Positions 52,322 to 63,464 of a stretch of DNA of 64,000 bases are shown here, piece by piece (positions within the stretch are counted from its first letter, which is position 1; every line of letters starts with the position of its first letter). A program made the translations under genes and the position numbers. The stretch is from Bathynomus jamesi (lineage: Eukaryota > Arthropoda > Malacostraca > Isopoda > Cirolanidae), in the NCBI GenBank assembly GCA_023014485.1, contig JAJOZX010005524.1:168501-232500 (forward strand), in the 5' to 3' direction. The notes beneath the pieces were generated by a model. That model was given only the letters and a program-made list of their open reading frames with translations, was not told where the DNA came from and searched no databases.

Positions 52322-52379
52322 TGTCGTGGAAATAAACTCTGTCTATTAGAGTGGGTTTTTATTTTCATCTTTAAATTGT

Positions 52380-53038
52380 TGCTAAATAAGTCTAAAATGA
52401 ATGACAACGGATTTACTTTTAACCATCAGAGAAAAGTATGAAGGCAAATATATATTCTAAAACACTTTTGGAGAGAGAAATGAGAAGAAAGGAGTGGAGT
52501 TGTTGGAGGTTCTTCAGAAGAGCGAGTTTCTAAATTATAAAGTTCCAACTAGGTTTCATGAAAAATAAATCGACAACCGATGCATGCTTTTGCTAAAGGA
52601 AACGCTTCATTTACGTATAACTAAGGGATCCAGGCTTCTTGTAAATTTGTCTAAATATTTCGACATAGTTAGTTAATTAGGCAAAGTAAGAAAGGAAATA
52701 ATTGTTTGAGAGAATTGGGGGGGGGGGTAATGTGATATCCAAAAAATCAGAGCAAGGGTTAAGTGGAATAATGATCAAAATTAAATTTGTTTTATGGAGA
52801 GGAAAATGGATCAAGAAGAAATTTTCTTTCCTCCAATTCACGATTCAAATTGAGGATATTTTGAGGGAAACATCTAACATGTACGTGAAATGTATATTTG
52901 GAATAATTACTGTAGAATAAACTATAATAGTATGCCGATGATTTGGTATTATTGGAAAAACATAAAATGTTTGAGGATCTCTGTACACAAATTCGAATAT
53001 TAATTGGTAATGTTGATGCTATATTTGAATAAACATGA
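52380..53038. other. no feature seen
   Basis: AT-rich, ending in the left copy of GTCTAAAC that flanks the hAT element. Confidence 0.4.
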
Positions 53039-53388
53039 GTCTAAACTAGTGATGTACCAATTAATCAGTATCGGCAGAATCGGCTAGTTTGGGGACATCG
53101 GCCAAATTTAGGTGATTCTTTCACCGATTCTTTGAAATTTTAAAATTTTCACTGCAAAACATAATCTATATTTAGAAAATAATGAACAGACAAAAAAAAA
53201 TTTCACTATGATAATTTTTACTCATTTCAAAGTGTAATTATATAAAGATATTTTACACTAACGAAAAAGGCAAAGCTTAATAAGTTAAGTTGCCCATAAA
53301 TTTACATTTTATCTAGCAGCTAATCTCTAAATATTATAAACTATTGTAATATCCTACTCTATATTAATAATAACGCTATATTAAGTTG

Positions 53389-53590
53389 TGATCACCTGAA
53401 AATCAGGGCCCCCAGCCTTTTTTAATTAGCTTTATAATGCTAACTAACGAAAATATCACGACCTAACCTAACCACTCGTCAAGGGCGTACAGTTGACCTA
53501 ACGATTGGTTAGGTTAGGTCGTGATATTTTCGTTAATTAGTCTTATAAGGTTAACTAGAGAAGGCTGGGGCCTTGATCTTCAGGTGATCC
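53389..53590. mobile_element. palindromic hairpin MITE, copy 5 (8-bp TSD)
   Basis: 202 bp, flanked by exact TTAAGTTG (53381-53388 and 53591-53598). The first base is T instead of G (TGATCACC). Confidence 0.9.
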
Positions 53591-53890
53591 TTAAGTTGTG
53601 CCTTATAATTTATATATTAAACCATCTTATTATGTTGCCTTTATTTTAAGTATTTTAATAATTAATAATAATTCTACACGGTGTTCGAAATGTCCCGTCA
53701 CCCCCTACAAAATGTACGTATTGTAATACCAGTTTTATTTTTGTGTGATTAATTGTATTTATATGTGGTAGGTGTAATTTAAGAAACAAGACACTAGCAA
53801 CAACTACTTTAATTACAGTAAATACAGTTACTAATTACAGTTACTAATCAAGAATATCTGTGTGTGGACCATCATTTTCGTAACAAAGAA

Positions 53891-54742
53891 TTATGCGCCT
53901 CCATGTGCGGTGTGAGAATCGACGGGCGGTATGGTTTCATGCCGAGATCTTTTGTCATGTGATCTCTCACTGTGGACATGGGCACTGCAAGTTCTTGTGA
54001 TCGTTTCCGAAGTGATTTTTTCAGTGAACGAGCCACCGATGCAATCACACCACGTTGTTCTGCTCGCGTTGTTGGTCTTCCCGACCATAGGCGTATGGGA
54101 TGGCACTTTACGGGGGACGGAAAAAATTTGCCCTAAAAATTTTCAGGATGCCCTGATTTCCGCATAAGCACTATGTGTAGCATAAAATAACACAAAGGTT
54201 AGAGTATGAGTAACATATATTAAAGTCTTTTGATATAAAAAACATTACAATTTACAAAAATGAGAAAATTTTGCTACAACATTTCTAAATGACGAGCAAA
54301 ACTACGGCATTGCAGTTGATAAGTAAGTCCTCAAGTAAGTCCTCCACTTACGTTTTAATTATTAACTACAAGTATAGTAGCAAGTAATAAATTCACCTCA
54401 AGAAGTAACAAAAACAAAGGAATATCAGGAAAAATCTGCCCTGAAAATTTCAGTATTTGCCCTGAAAATGCTCAATTCCCTAGTGCTGGGGGGGGGGCTA
54501 CAGACCCCCCGCCTCATACGCCTATGTTCCCGACCGTGGTCTGTCCTTGATAGAGCTAGTTTCAAACAGCTTTTTCTCCCAGCATAATACCGTCTTGTTT
54601 GGTGGGCAGCCTTATTGAATCTTGTGTTGAAATCATTCTGAATATCATGCATCGTTTTGCCAGTATGTAACCTTTCATGAGCCCATGTGCTCATCACTAT
54701 CCTTTCCTTAGAGTGTAAGTGGACTGGTGTGCCATTGTTCAC
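53891..54742 (-). pseudogene. mariner-like transposase N-terminal part, split by a hAT MITE
   Basis: Right part: VHLHSKERIVMSTWAHERLH, then NDFNTRFNKAAHQT, then KSCLKLALSRTDHGRE. Left part after the insertion: GKTNNASRTTWCDCIGGSFT and GAFTVHS-like residues. The text resembles the HTH start of a DD41D-type transposase. The catalytic domain is absent. Confidence 0.55.
54086..54526. mobile_element. hAT MITE, 441 bp (8-bp TSD)
   Basis: Perfect 12-bp ends CATAGGCGTATG and CATACGCCTATG; exact 8-bp duplication TTCCCGAC (54078-54085 and 54527-54534). Interior AT-rich with GCCCTGAAAAT repeats, no coding sequence. Confidence 0.92.
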
Positions 54743-54825
54743 ACAGCTCTAATACCTGGTAGAGAGAAAAATGTTAATGAATCGCATATAAATTCAATTA
54801 ATCACACAAAATAAATTTGGTATTA

Positions 54826-56199
54826 CGAGGGCCACTCAATATATTTTGCCTCACCCTTTTTTTTTCTTTCCAAGTTTCCTTGTAAGTTCCAGAAATTTTG
54901 TACACAAGTAGTTACATACCTTCTTCACAAGTTTTTATTTTTCTATATAGTCTCCATCCTTTTTTATGGCTTTCCTCCACCTCGAAACAAAGGCCTTTAT
55001 TCCTTGCTGGTAAAAGTCGCTGGGTTCCGCTCGAGCCACCTCTTAACCTCCTCAACAACCCATCGTCACTCTGAAACTTTCTTCCACGAATAGCATCCTT
55101 CATTGGCCCAAACAAATGGAAGTCCGAAGGTGCCAAAACCGGGCTGTATGGAGGGTGGGATAACACAGTCAAGCGCATTTTGTGATGGCCTCACTTGTTT
55201 GCAAACTGTTGTGTGGTCTTGCGTTATCGTGCAAAAGAAGAACGTCTTCCAGTTTTCTCTCCGGTCGAATTCGCTTTATACGTCTCTGGAGTCTCTGTAG
55301 GGTAGCAATACATGCCTCTGAGTTGATTGTTTGTCCTTTTTCATGATGTCCACCAGAATCACCCCTTTTATGTCCCAGAAGATGATGGTCATAACCTTTC
55401 CTGCAGAGGGAGCCATTTTGAACTTTTTCTTGCGTGGGGAGTCTGCGTGATGCCACTCCATGAATTGGCGTTTTGTTTCAGGTTCAGAGTGGGTGGTGTA
55501 CTCAGGTCTCATCCCCAGTTAAAATTCGTGAAAGTAAGTCATCCCCCTCTGTCTCGTATCGAACCAACGACTCGGAAGCAATTTCTTTTCTTTGGGCTTT
55601 GTGATCTTTAGTCAGTTGGTGAGGAACAAACCGTGAACACACTTTTGAGTATCCCAGTTGCTGAATTATCGTATTCACACTTCCTTCATTAATTCCTAGC
55701 TCCAGCGATAGCTCCTTGTATGTGACGCGCCGATTTGATTGAATGATGCTGTTTGCACAGTGTGAGATGTCACAGCCGATGCCGGGCGACCGCTGCGTGG
55801 CTCATCATCGAGGCTGGCTCTCCCTCTCTCCGATGATCTTACACGTTTAGACCAGCGTCCAACTGTGCTTCGATCAACAACAGCATCTCCGTAAACGTTT
55901 TGTAGACGTTTGTGAATATTTCCAACTGTTTCCTTTTCTGCGGTTAAGAACTCTGTAATAGCTCTCTGTTTACGACGCACATCACTGTCAGACGCCATTT
56001 TCGAAACTGCGTTAACCATCGGTTTTATACAAGGGCGTTTAAAAGCGGTTTTATACAAGGGGGGTAGTTCAAACTAAAAAAAATCCGGTTATGTGAAGCG
56101 CAGAAAATTCAAACTTACGGCCCAAAAGACATTTCAGTCACATGGCGTATTATTTAGCTAAGAAAAAAGGGTGGGGCAAAATATATTGAGTGCCCCAAG
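54826..56199 (-). mobile_element. mariner element, copy 2
   Basis: TA flanks at 54824-54825 and 56200-56201. Ends contain CACTCAATATATTTTGCC in inverted orientation. Better preserved than copy 1 at 1107-2419. Confidence 0.9.
54935..55998 (-). pseudogene. mariner transposase, nearly full length, frameshifted
   Basis: MASDSDVRRKQRAITEFLTA starts the first HTH; DRSTVGRWSKRVRSSERGRA and DEPRSGRPASAVTSH follow. The catalytic part has WHHADSPRKKKFKMAPSAGK, EDVLLLHDNARPHNS (second Asp intact) and HPPYSPVLAPSDFHLFGPMK (third Asp in PSD intact; the other Asp of SPD changed to Val). The first Asp region (usual TGDE) is altered. Several one-base shifts and a lost segment after SFNQIG. Mariner DDD transposase, inactive as read. 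Confidence 0.85.
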
Positions 56200-56550
56200 T
56201 ACAATATGTACATTTTGTAGCGGGTGACGGAACTTTTCGAACACCCTGTATATTAAGTTGTACTTTATAAATTATATATCAGACCATTTTATTATGTTAG
56301 CTTTACTTTAAGTATTTTAATGATTTTATAAACCCAAAATATATATTAAATATTTTTATTCAAATTGGCCACCAGAGACGACATTTTAATAAAAAATATT
56401 GCTGTTGTCGACAATGTTGAAAAGGGAAAGGAAAACAATAAGGAAAAACAATTACTTTAAATATTGGTATTCAGTTTATGAAGTTAAAATAAAATTATTT
56501 TTCTAGTGCTGTATATTGTGGAGTGAGGTAAGGAAAAGCATTTAAACAAA

Positions 56551-56806
56551 TGAGGCGTTCCGGACCACAAGCTGCCAAGCGCCAAAATTTAAAAAATGAA
56601 GAAAAATGCAGTTAGTTTGTCAACTTGCAAAATGCCATAACTTTTGAACCAATAACGATATTTGATTGATTTCGACCATACGTACAGGTTCACAATCTGC
56701 TCCCTGACTTACCCACGGGATAGAGAAAGGGTGGGGAATATAGTGGTATAAATAACTCAATTCTGGCCCTACTGGCGCTTGGCAGGTTGTGGTCCGGAGC
56801 GCCTCA
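56551..56806. mobile_element. small TIR element, 256 bp
   Basis: Ends TGAGGCG(T/C)TCCGGACCACAA, about 34 bp inverted, also sharing CTGCCAAGCGCCA. No clear TSD. Unknown family. Confidence 0.8.
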
Positions 56807-56949
56807 CATTTGAAGTGTAAAAATATGAAAACTGAAAGTTTTCACATTAGATTAGTGAAATTTATGAAGGGAATTGATTTTTTTAAAATATAGGCAAAGA
56901 ATCGGCATCGGATAAATTTTGGAATCGGTACATCACTTGTCTAAACACA

Positions 56950-58040
56950 ATATCTACAAAAGGGGTGAATCAAAGGATATATCTGCAAACTTAGTCCTTC
57001 CAAGAGACATTTGGAACATGTGATTATTGATGGCTTGACTGATAAATATAATGAGAAAACAAAAATGAAAAACGTTCATGCAGCCTTTTGCTGTTTAAAA
57101 GTTTTAAGGGTGTATATATAGATTATAACATTTTTAAATGCTTGTCTGGTGGGATGTTGTGAACGTGTTTGTATGGTGTTTTCTTATTTCCAGTTTCGTA
57201 CACGGGTAAACCAATACAATACAAATATATAAAAATAAACTAAAATTCTAATATAGAAATGTATCTCAGATGCCAAAAAAAGGATATTTACCTTAAAAGA
57301 GTAATTCTTTCTTCGTGTGAATAAAATGCAACCAATTTTAACACTCATTAAATTCTTTCACAGAAATACAGTAATGAGGTCGTTAGCGTATCACTTATGA
57401 GAATAATAACATTTTTCGTCTGCCTATCCGTAAAATTACCTTTTCGATCATATATATATATTCTTATCTGACTGAATTGGATTGTCGTCTTAGCTTTCGA
57501 GCTTTGAGCTTTAAACCCTATAGGGGAATCTTGCATCTTTAAAATTCTCTTCTGAAATCACTTTCGGCATCAAATCTAGCCGCGAAAAATCGGTTATTAG
57601 GGAGGCAATTTTTCTTCTGAAACATTGATTTAGTTTTCAGTTACAATCTCTCAATTTGCGATAATATCAAAAGCTGACTGAAAGAACCCTTTATCTTTTG
57701 AAGGTATTGTTGGGTCTCTTTCAATTACGCTTTTGTTCCATTAGCTGTATCATGATCATATAATTAATGTTATACTGTAACATTAAAGAAAGCTGTTATT
57801 GATCAGAAAGCTGTTTTAATCATTTAATCATTGCTTTTGTTTACGTATGTAATTAATTCACTCTATCGATTTGAGTATAAACTTCATAAAAAATATATTC
57901 ATTAGGAGATTACCCTGTTTAAACCTAAATAAATGTACATAAAATCTAATTAAAGTGGTTCATTTGCTGTACATATATTTATCATCGGCCTAATTGCAAC
58001 ACAGCCTTATTAATTAACCTGAGATTTTCTCTTTATTTCG
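56950..58040. other. AT-rich DNA, no feature seen
   Basis: No coding similarity or repeat recognised. Confidence 0.45.
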
Positions 58041-58042
58041 GC

Positions 58043-58103
<61 letters not shown>

Positions 58104-58124
58104 AGAGAGAGAGAGAGAGAGAGA
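58041..58124. repeat. (AT)n(GT)n(GA)n compound microsatellite
   Basis: Three adjoining dinucleotide runs. Confidence 0.95.
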
Positions 58125-59285
58125 AACTCGTAACGTTATTTCAAAGCTTGAAGTTTTTCTCTCGAATAGCAGACAGAAGACCTTCCCACCCTCTATCTCA
58201 TTCGTTTTAGCAAACATGAAGACAAGGTCACAATTAAAAACTTGCGAAACGCCAAAGTTTAAATATTCCAGCCCCCCTGGAGAAAAAAACAACGCGTCAC
58301 TCATGCATCATATAAGAGAGTGGTGGACACTTCCAGCACATGCTATAGGTTTAAATATGCAAGGCTTTTCAGGTAATAGGAATTTTCAAACTCTGAAAAT
58401 CAGTTTTGTTCTCGTGTCAAATGTATTGCACGCTCTTTCTTCTCCTACTGGCGTTTCCCAGATTTTTTGTAGAGACGTTGTCATTATTATCTGCTAAAAT
58501 GAGAGTGATTTCAAAGTGGTAAAATACTTTGTATACCACTCGAAAGAGCAAAGACAGCTTCACTACTTAAAATAAGTCGGTGGTGGTTACCATGGAACTA
58601 ATATTCGAAAGGTTATAATCATCTACTCCCTCTAAACACAATAATATTTCAGGGTCTAAGCAACCAGATGCACGCGCTGCACCTTCTTCTTTAATGTATT
58701 ACTTACTGTACGTCCTTAAGAAAGAGCAGGTATAGTTTCTATTCCCGTAAAGAGACCGTCCCTATCTCCTAATCCTATTGAATCTACAGAGAGAACAAAA
58801 ATGAAAAAAACACGACAAAGAAGGAAACTTTTCCAAAGAGCAGATTTTCGCTTTTTAAAATAATGATTCGGATATGAAACCTTTCCACTGAGCCCTTTTA
58901 GGGAGCTTAAATTTGCCCCTTCATGAGAAAGGAAAGGACGTGAAATAATGAATATGAATTTCTTTCTCATAAAAGTTGGCGAATTTTTATTTTTATTTCA
59001 AAATATATCTAAATTTAATGATAAAATTTAATCTTACATTTTGCGCGAACAAAATTAATATATTAGTTTGGTAGAAAAATAATTGAATTAAAAATGAAAT
59101 TTGTTTTTATTCTGCGTCGAGAAATTTCATATATATTTTATTGAATTTTTCTTTTTCAACATTTTGTTAATCCTTTCAACTATTCAATGAATTACCAATA
59201 TAATAAAATATTGAAAATCAATTACAAGCCTTTATGTAAAGCAAGATATACCGTATATAGATATATATGCATATATTATATTATA
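58125..59285. other. no feature seen
   Basis: Only short open frames without recognised similarity. Confidence 0.45.
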
Positions 59286-59289
59286 TATG

Positions 59290-59440
59290 TAGGGGGATGA
59301 CGACGATGATGATGACGATGATGACGTCTGTTCGTTTATCACGCCTAAACGGCTACGGTAATCTGCACCAAATTTAATATACATATTAAGGGAGGAGCAG
59401 GGAAGGTTTTAGTAACACAAACGTCCCTCCCAGTAACGTC
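59290..59440 (+). repeat. dispersed repeat with GATGATG block, copy 2
   Basis: Matches 48815-48985 in order: GATGATG block, GTCTGTTCGTTTAT, ATCTGCACCAAATTTA, AGGTTTTAGTAACAC. Confidence 0.8.
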
Positions 59441-59496
59441 CCTCGGGGTGGGTCTGGGTTGTAGTTGGATGGGGGACCATTCTCTAGAGTCTAGAG

Positions 59497-60251
59497 CAGG
59501 GGTGGGGAACCCTTGGCACGCCAACGACTTTTTTCCGGCACGCGATTCCCCGGGCTCACCTTCAAAAAAATTAAATAAATAAATATCCAAATTCTTCGCT
59601 GAGTTTTATATTTTAACTTACTGTTTTCTGCTAAAAAATGGTAAAGATTAACTTCTGTTTAATATATTATGTAGGTAAAATAACATTTTATTTTCTCTGT
59701 AATTTTTATGTATTATTCATAAGGGATTAAGAATCAATAAAAGAATATCTTATTTTATTTTCTTTCATTGTGCTTTAGTCAAGTAAAACGATTATGAGAT
59801 TGGGCACTGTAATGTATTGGGAAAACTTGAAAAAACTTATGGCTGATTGATCTGATATATAAAAAACAAAAAAAAAATCAGAATTATTGTTTACTCTTTT
59901 GCTGATGTTAAAAATTGCGTTTTTAAATTGTGTGGCTGTATATGGCAGCTATAATTAAACTTAAAGGCTAATAAAAAATATCCACGCTATCAACAGGGTA
60001 GAATGACCTTCAAGTAAAATTCCGTCACTAAATTTTACATTTATTCAATCTTACATGACTTACAATAATCACTCTTACAATATTCTTTGATTTTACCGCT
60101 CCAGTGTAATTTTTGATTATTTGAAAAGGTTCTCCCAATACTTAAAAGCACCAAATAATATGTTCCCCAAAATTTCGGTTGGCACGTGAGAAAACTTTGC
60201 ATCAAAATTTGACGATTTTGGCACGCTCACTTAAAAAGGTTGCCCACCCTG
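59497..60251. mobile_element. hAT MITE, 755 bp (8-bp TSD)
   Basis: Ends CAGGGGTGGGGAACCC (59497) and the reverse complement of ...GGTTGCCCACCCTG (60251); exact 8-bp duplication GTCTAGAG (59489-59496 and 60252-60259). The tips match the CAGGGGTGGGCAACC form common in Charlie-like hAT elements. Interior AT-rich, no transposase. Confidence 0.9.
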
Positions 60252-60332
60252 GTCTAGAGTCTAGACTGATGTACACTGTAAATTTTGGGGAGTTCCATGA
60301 ACTCGAGTAGGATTGTAATGGACTTTCACAGA

Positions 60333-60387
60333 GTATATATATATTATATATATATATATATATATAGTATATATATATATATATATA
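60333..60387. repeat. TA microsatellite
   Basis: TA-rich run immediately left of the next TA-targeting element. Confidence 0.9.
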
Positions 60388-60598
60388 CACCGGGTGGGCC
60401 AAAAAAACTATTACCCTGATTTTCAACAATATAATTTTACCTTTATCAAATGTTAGTTGTACAATCAATATATGTGTCCCGTATAGAATTTCATGGTCTA
60501 TCTCGTGGTGAAGTTGGATTTTTGCTAACTGTGACCATTATTTTTTAATTCGCTGTTAAATAGACATAGGTAGAAAAACTTTGTTTCTATACAGTTAC

Positions 60599-61390
60599 CT
60601 AAATGAGTCCAAGATTATGCGGAATGTACCCTCCTCTATTATCAATGCACGCTTGCAACCTTGACTTCTCCCTTATCGACGGCAGTACCGCATCAAGGAT
60701 TTTTTCTTGGTAATAAGCAGCAGTGAGTTTGGCGTTTTGATCAACAAAAACAATCTTTGACTTCCCTAACTTTGAAATAAAGATCGAAACCATAACGTTT
60801 TGAGAAAAATGCGGACGTTCCCTGCAAAGTCGATCTAGACTGATAAATAATTTTTTGTCATGTGTTCCATAAACTCGGTCATTTTGCGTGTTTATTGTTG
60901 AAGCAACCGTAAAGGTCTTCTTGTCGTTGAATCATATTTCAACATTTCTCTGTCTGGGAATCGATCTAACAGAGCACGATATTTTTCAACTTTTGCTTGT
61001 TTATTTGATGCAGAGTTTATGAACTTCGACTCTTTTTAAAACATTTAAGACCCAGATCATCATTTCTATACGACAAACACTAGAGCGAGAAATACCAGTA
61101 GTTTTTTAAATTTCTCTAACGGACTTGTGGGTGTTGAGCCGTTCTTCTTGACTACATATCATGGATGAAACCGTGTCAAGATTTTCCTCAGTACGTGATG
61201 GTTTTGGCCTTCCACTGCCTTCTTTTCGTTTGGTCGATCCTGTGATATCGATTTTCTTTGAGATATTGAAGTCCAGGTATCGTCCATCGTTTATGTGAAA
61301 ACTCTGTCTTCATTCGTTTTGCACCCCAGTGTTTCTCCTTACGCAGGTTCAATATCAATGCTTCATCTTAAAGAGTATTTCATTATGTTA
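60599..61390 (-). pseudogene. IS630-type transposase, N-terminal and central part
   Basis: Right to left: KRKEGSGRPKPSRTEENLDT, then RLNTHKSVREI and TGISRSSVCRIE (HTH). Then NDKKTFTVAST (first acidic residue of the usual DEK.F lost), NTQNDRVYGTHDKK and HFSQNVMVSIFISKLGKSKI. Then VFVDQNAKLTAAYYQEKILD and AVLPSIRE. The second and third acidic residues lie beyond the break and are absent. Multiple stops. Confidence 0.8.
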
Positions 61391-61681
61391 TAACTTGTTC
61401 ACCAACTATAGCAGAATAATGGTCTGAAATGAAAAAGGAAATAAATTAATATTTTTTGTAAAAATTAGGAAAATTAATGATTTCTGAAGAAACTAACTGT
61501 CATCTGAAAGTATTAGTTGCTGACTTTGACCGCCTTTCAATTGAGCACCATATTCTGATACCTCCCCTCCAGTTGTGAGCCTGTACCTCTACTCCTGGGG
61601 CGTTGAATCTAGATTCAAAGCCAGCGTTTGAAAGAGTAGAAGTATGGGTAGAACATGCAGCCCAGCAGTAAGATCAATATA

Positions 61682-61736
61682 CAGGGTGAGCCACTATTTT
61701 TTCAAAAGTTGGGTAATAGTTTTCTGGCCTACCCTG
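61682..61736. repeat. 55-bp TA-flanked micro-palindrome at the element's right end
   Basis: CAGGGTGAGCCA at the left and the complement of CAGGGTAGGCCA at the right, TA on both sides (61680-61681 and 61737-61738). Confidence 0.6.
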
Positions 61737-61739
61737 TAT

Positions 61740-62130
61740 ATACATATATACACTATATGTGTGTATATATGTGTGTGTGTGTAATATATATATATAAAGA
61801 ACTAAATTGAGTGGGCTCATTTCACTCTCCATTAATAATAAAAAAACTTCCTGAAACAATATAATGAACTCTCGTTTCGAATTAAAGCAACTTATGAAAG
61901 TAGGACAGTTCACTCCAAATTCAACAAAAAAACATTCGCTGCTTGTGTGTAAAGAGTTAATGTAATCGAAGTGAGTGGCACCATCTAGTGGAGATGTCAA
62001 TTAAATTCCATTTCAGTTTATTTTCATTAACCAAATGTAATTTACATATATATTATTTTTGTTAGTGAAGAACAACATACTAACAACAACCTCAGTATTA
62101 AGATTAAATACATTAGAAGCCAATTTTCCT
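61740..62130. other. no gene; short TA/GT microsatellite
   Basis: GT and TA runs at 61758-61795, otherwise AT-rich DNA without recognised features. Confidence 0.45.
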
Positions 62131-62133
62131 TAC

Positions 62134-62207
62134 GTCGGTGGGATTCGAACCGATGTCGGTGAAAAATAGAATTTTGCAAGTTTCCACGTTACTCGGCCAC
62201 GAGGCGT
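62134..62207 (-). repeat. tRNA-like SINE head
   Basis: Minus strand A-box TGGCCGAGTAACGTGG and perfect B-box GGTTCGAATCC. Confidence 0.55.
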
Positions 62208-62417
62208 TAATGTATGATGAGAGAGTTTTGTGTATACAGTATACTCTTTCTCATTCATTTCAGTATGTATATTTTAACACGTTTACGGTGGGGGTTAGCC
62301 AAGTGCGGTGTGTGGGGGGGGGCCAAACCTAGGATACCTTAGCCCTAGTCATTACGGTAGGTTGGCTGGCCCGCCGCAACCACGTGAAGTTAAATTGTAC
62401 GAACAACTTGCTGGGTC

Positions 62418-62489
62418 TGGGATTCGAACAAGCGACTCAAGCGTAACGAGCTAACCCGACCAAGCGCTCGAACCACTAGGCCACGAGAC
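62418..62489 (-). repeat. tRNA-like SINE head
   Basis: Minus strand A-box TGGCCTAGTGGTTCGAG and B-box TGTTCGAATCC; preceded by a G-rich segment (62290-62320). Confidence 0.55.
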
Positions 62490-62699
62490 GCTTAACTCTC
62501 TGAGTGAGCGAACTAAAACATTTGGGTTGAATATTCCGCGATCTGTTATCTTAAATTAGACTTTTACAACGGATTCTCGTAATATTGATAACAATTATAC
62601 AAATAAGTGTTTAAAGGGCTTTGGTTGGGATGTTTACTTAAAAATAAATATTTATTTATGAAAATCTACGATAAATAATATCTTCAGCGGAGCAATTGT

Positions 62700-62870
62700 A
62701 GTTTACGTGCCCCTGACGCAAAAGGGGACACAAACTACACTAGGTCTAAATTGGGGAACGTAAACTACACTAGGATCTTTTAAGAGACATTTTATAAATA
62801 AATCCATCAAATAAAACTTTAAACTAACGAAAATATTACGACTTAACCTAACCAATCGTCAATTTGGGTC
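62700..62870. repeat. remnants of the AAACTACACTAGG repeat and a hairpin-MITE arm
   Basis: GGGGAACGTAAACTACACTA at 62752 and a single arm AACTAACGAAAATATTACGA with CCTAACCAATCGTCAA near 62820-62865. The other arm is missing. Confidence 0.65.
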
Positions 62871-63017
62871 TTTTCGGTTTTAGGTCCGGCACTGAATTTT
62901 TTCTATGATTTTGGTATAGACGTAGATTTTTACGCTGATTCCATTTCTGCAATCCGTTTCTTGGAGAAATAAACACGAAAAAAGTTATGGCCCAAAACTT
63001 GTATTCAAATATCCACC

Positions 63018-63062
63018 TATACTTAACCTAACCTACCCTACCCAAACCTAACCTAACCTAAA
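63018..63062 (-). repeat. TTAGG-type repeats, degenerate
   Basis: AACCTAACCTAACC-type units with ACCCTACCC variants, the arthropod telomere motif at an internal position. Confidence 0.65.
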
Positions 63063-63064
63063 CT

Positions 63065-63400
63065 ACGCTGGAGGCATGCATCAAAGCATGCATTCGACCG
63101 GGAACGACGATAATGAGCGACAAATGGAAAGCGTATGAACGCATCGAACAGCTCGAAGGGTACAGCTTCAGTCACAAAACAGTGAACCACAGCGAAAACT
63201 TCGTGGACCCTTCAACTGGAGCACACACGCAACGGATAGAGTCGACGTGGATCAACTCAAATGCGGTAACAAGCGCCGGGTGGTACGCACCGTTCCGTGA
63301 TCGACTCGTATCTCTGCGAGTTTCTCTGGCGTCGCCGACACGAGGCAAAGATCTAGTGCGCCAAATGCTGAACGATTGATATTGCGCAGTTTAGCAAGTA
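63065..63400 (+). pseudogene. Merlin/ISXO2-like transposase, C-terminal catalytic part
   Basis: Reads ACIRPGTTIMSDKWKAYERI (second catalytic Asp in SDKWKAY) and TVNHSENFVDPSTGAHTQRI, then ESTW with the catalytic Glu in RIESTW. A shift follows. In another frame GGTHRSVIDSYLCEFLWRRR continues the normal C-terminus (usual form GTHR...DSYLCEFMWR) and ends at a stop. The N-terminal part and first Asp are missing. Together with 8038-8205 this shows that ISXO2-type (Merlin) transposons occur in this genome. Confidence 0.85.
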
Positions 63401-63464
63401 GCAAACTTTGGTTTGTGTTCCGTTCTGTTTCTGGAAACCTGAGTAGTATGGGGCTCAAATGGGA

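Larger units (their letters stand above)
51403..52372. mobile_element. PLE-type inverted terminal repeats with hammerhead-like motifs, no coding part
   Basis: Arms of about 200 bp (51403-51605 and 52155-52372) share CTCTGTCTATTAGA, GATGCCAGTGGGCGTCGAAA and CGGTGTCGGGAGAA.GG. A third partial copy in direct orientation lies at 51863-51960. The interior is AAT/GTAATAA-rich low-complexity sequence. Confidence 0.7.
53677..56248 (-). mobile_element. IS630/Tc1/mariner element with ~95-bp TIRs, doubly interrupted
   Basis: Ends CACGGTGTTCGAAATGTCCC (53677) and the reverse complement of ...TCGAACACCCTG (56248), each flanked by TA. The right TIR is split by the mariner at 54826-56199: its two halves (ATACCAAATTTATTTTGTGT and CGCTACAAAATGTACATATT, both rc) match the continuous left TIR. 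A hAT MITE lies in its transposase. Confidence 0.85.
53047..56938. mobile_element. hAT-type element hosting at least five other elements
   Basis: Ends TAGTGATGTACC (53047) and the reverse complement of ...GGTACATCACTT (56938), flanked by exact 8-bp repeats GTCTAAAC (53039-53046 and 56939-56946). Subterminal ATCGGC/GCCGAT repeats. No hAT transposase seen in what remains; the interior is mostly later insertions. Confidence 0.85.
60388..61736 (-). mobile_element. IS630/Tc1/mariner element
   Basis: Left end CACCGGGTGGGCCAAAAAAA after TA; right end reverse complement CAGGGTAGGCCAGAAAACTA, TA after. Inverted match of about 26 bp. Confidence 0.75.

Noticed and set aside
58216..58497. 93-codon open frame as a possible host exon
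   Set aside because: No recognisable domain, no splice or start context, and surrounded by noncoding AT-rich DNA.
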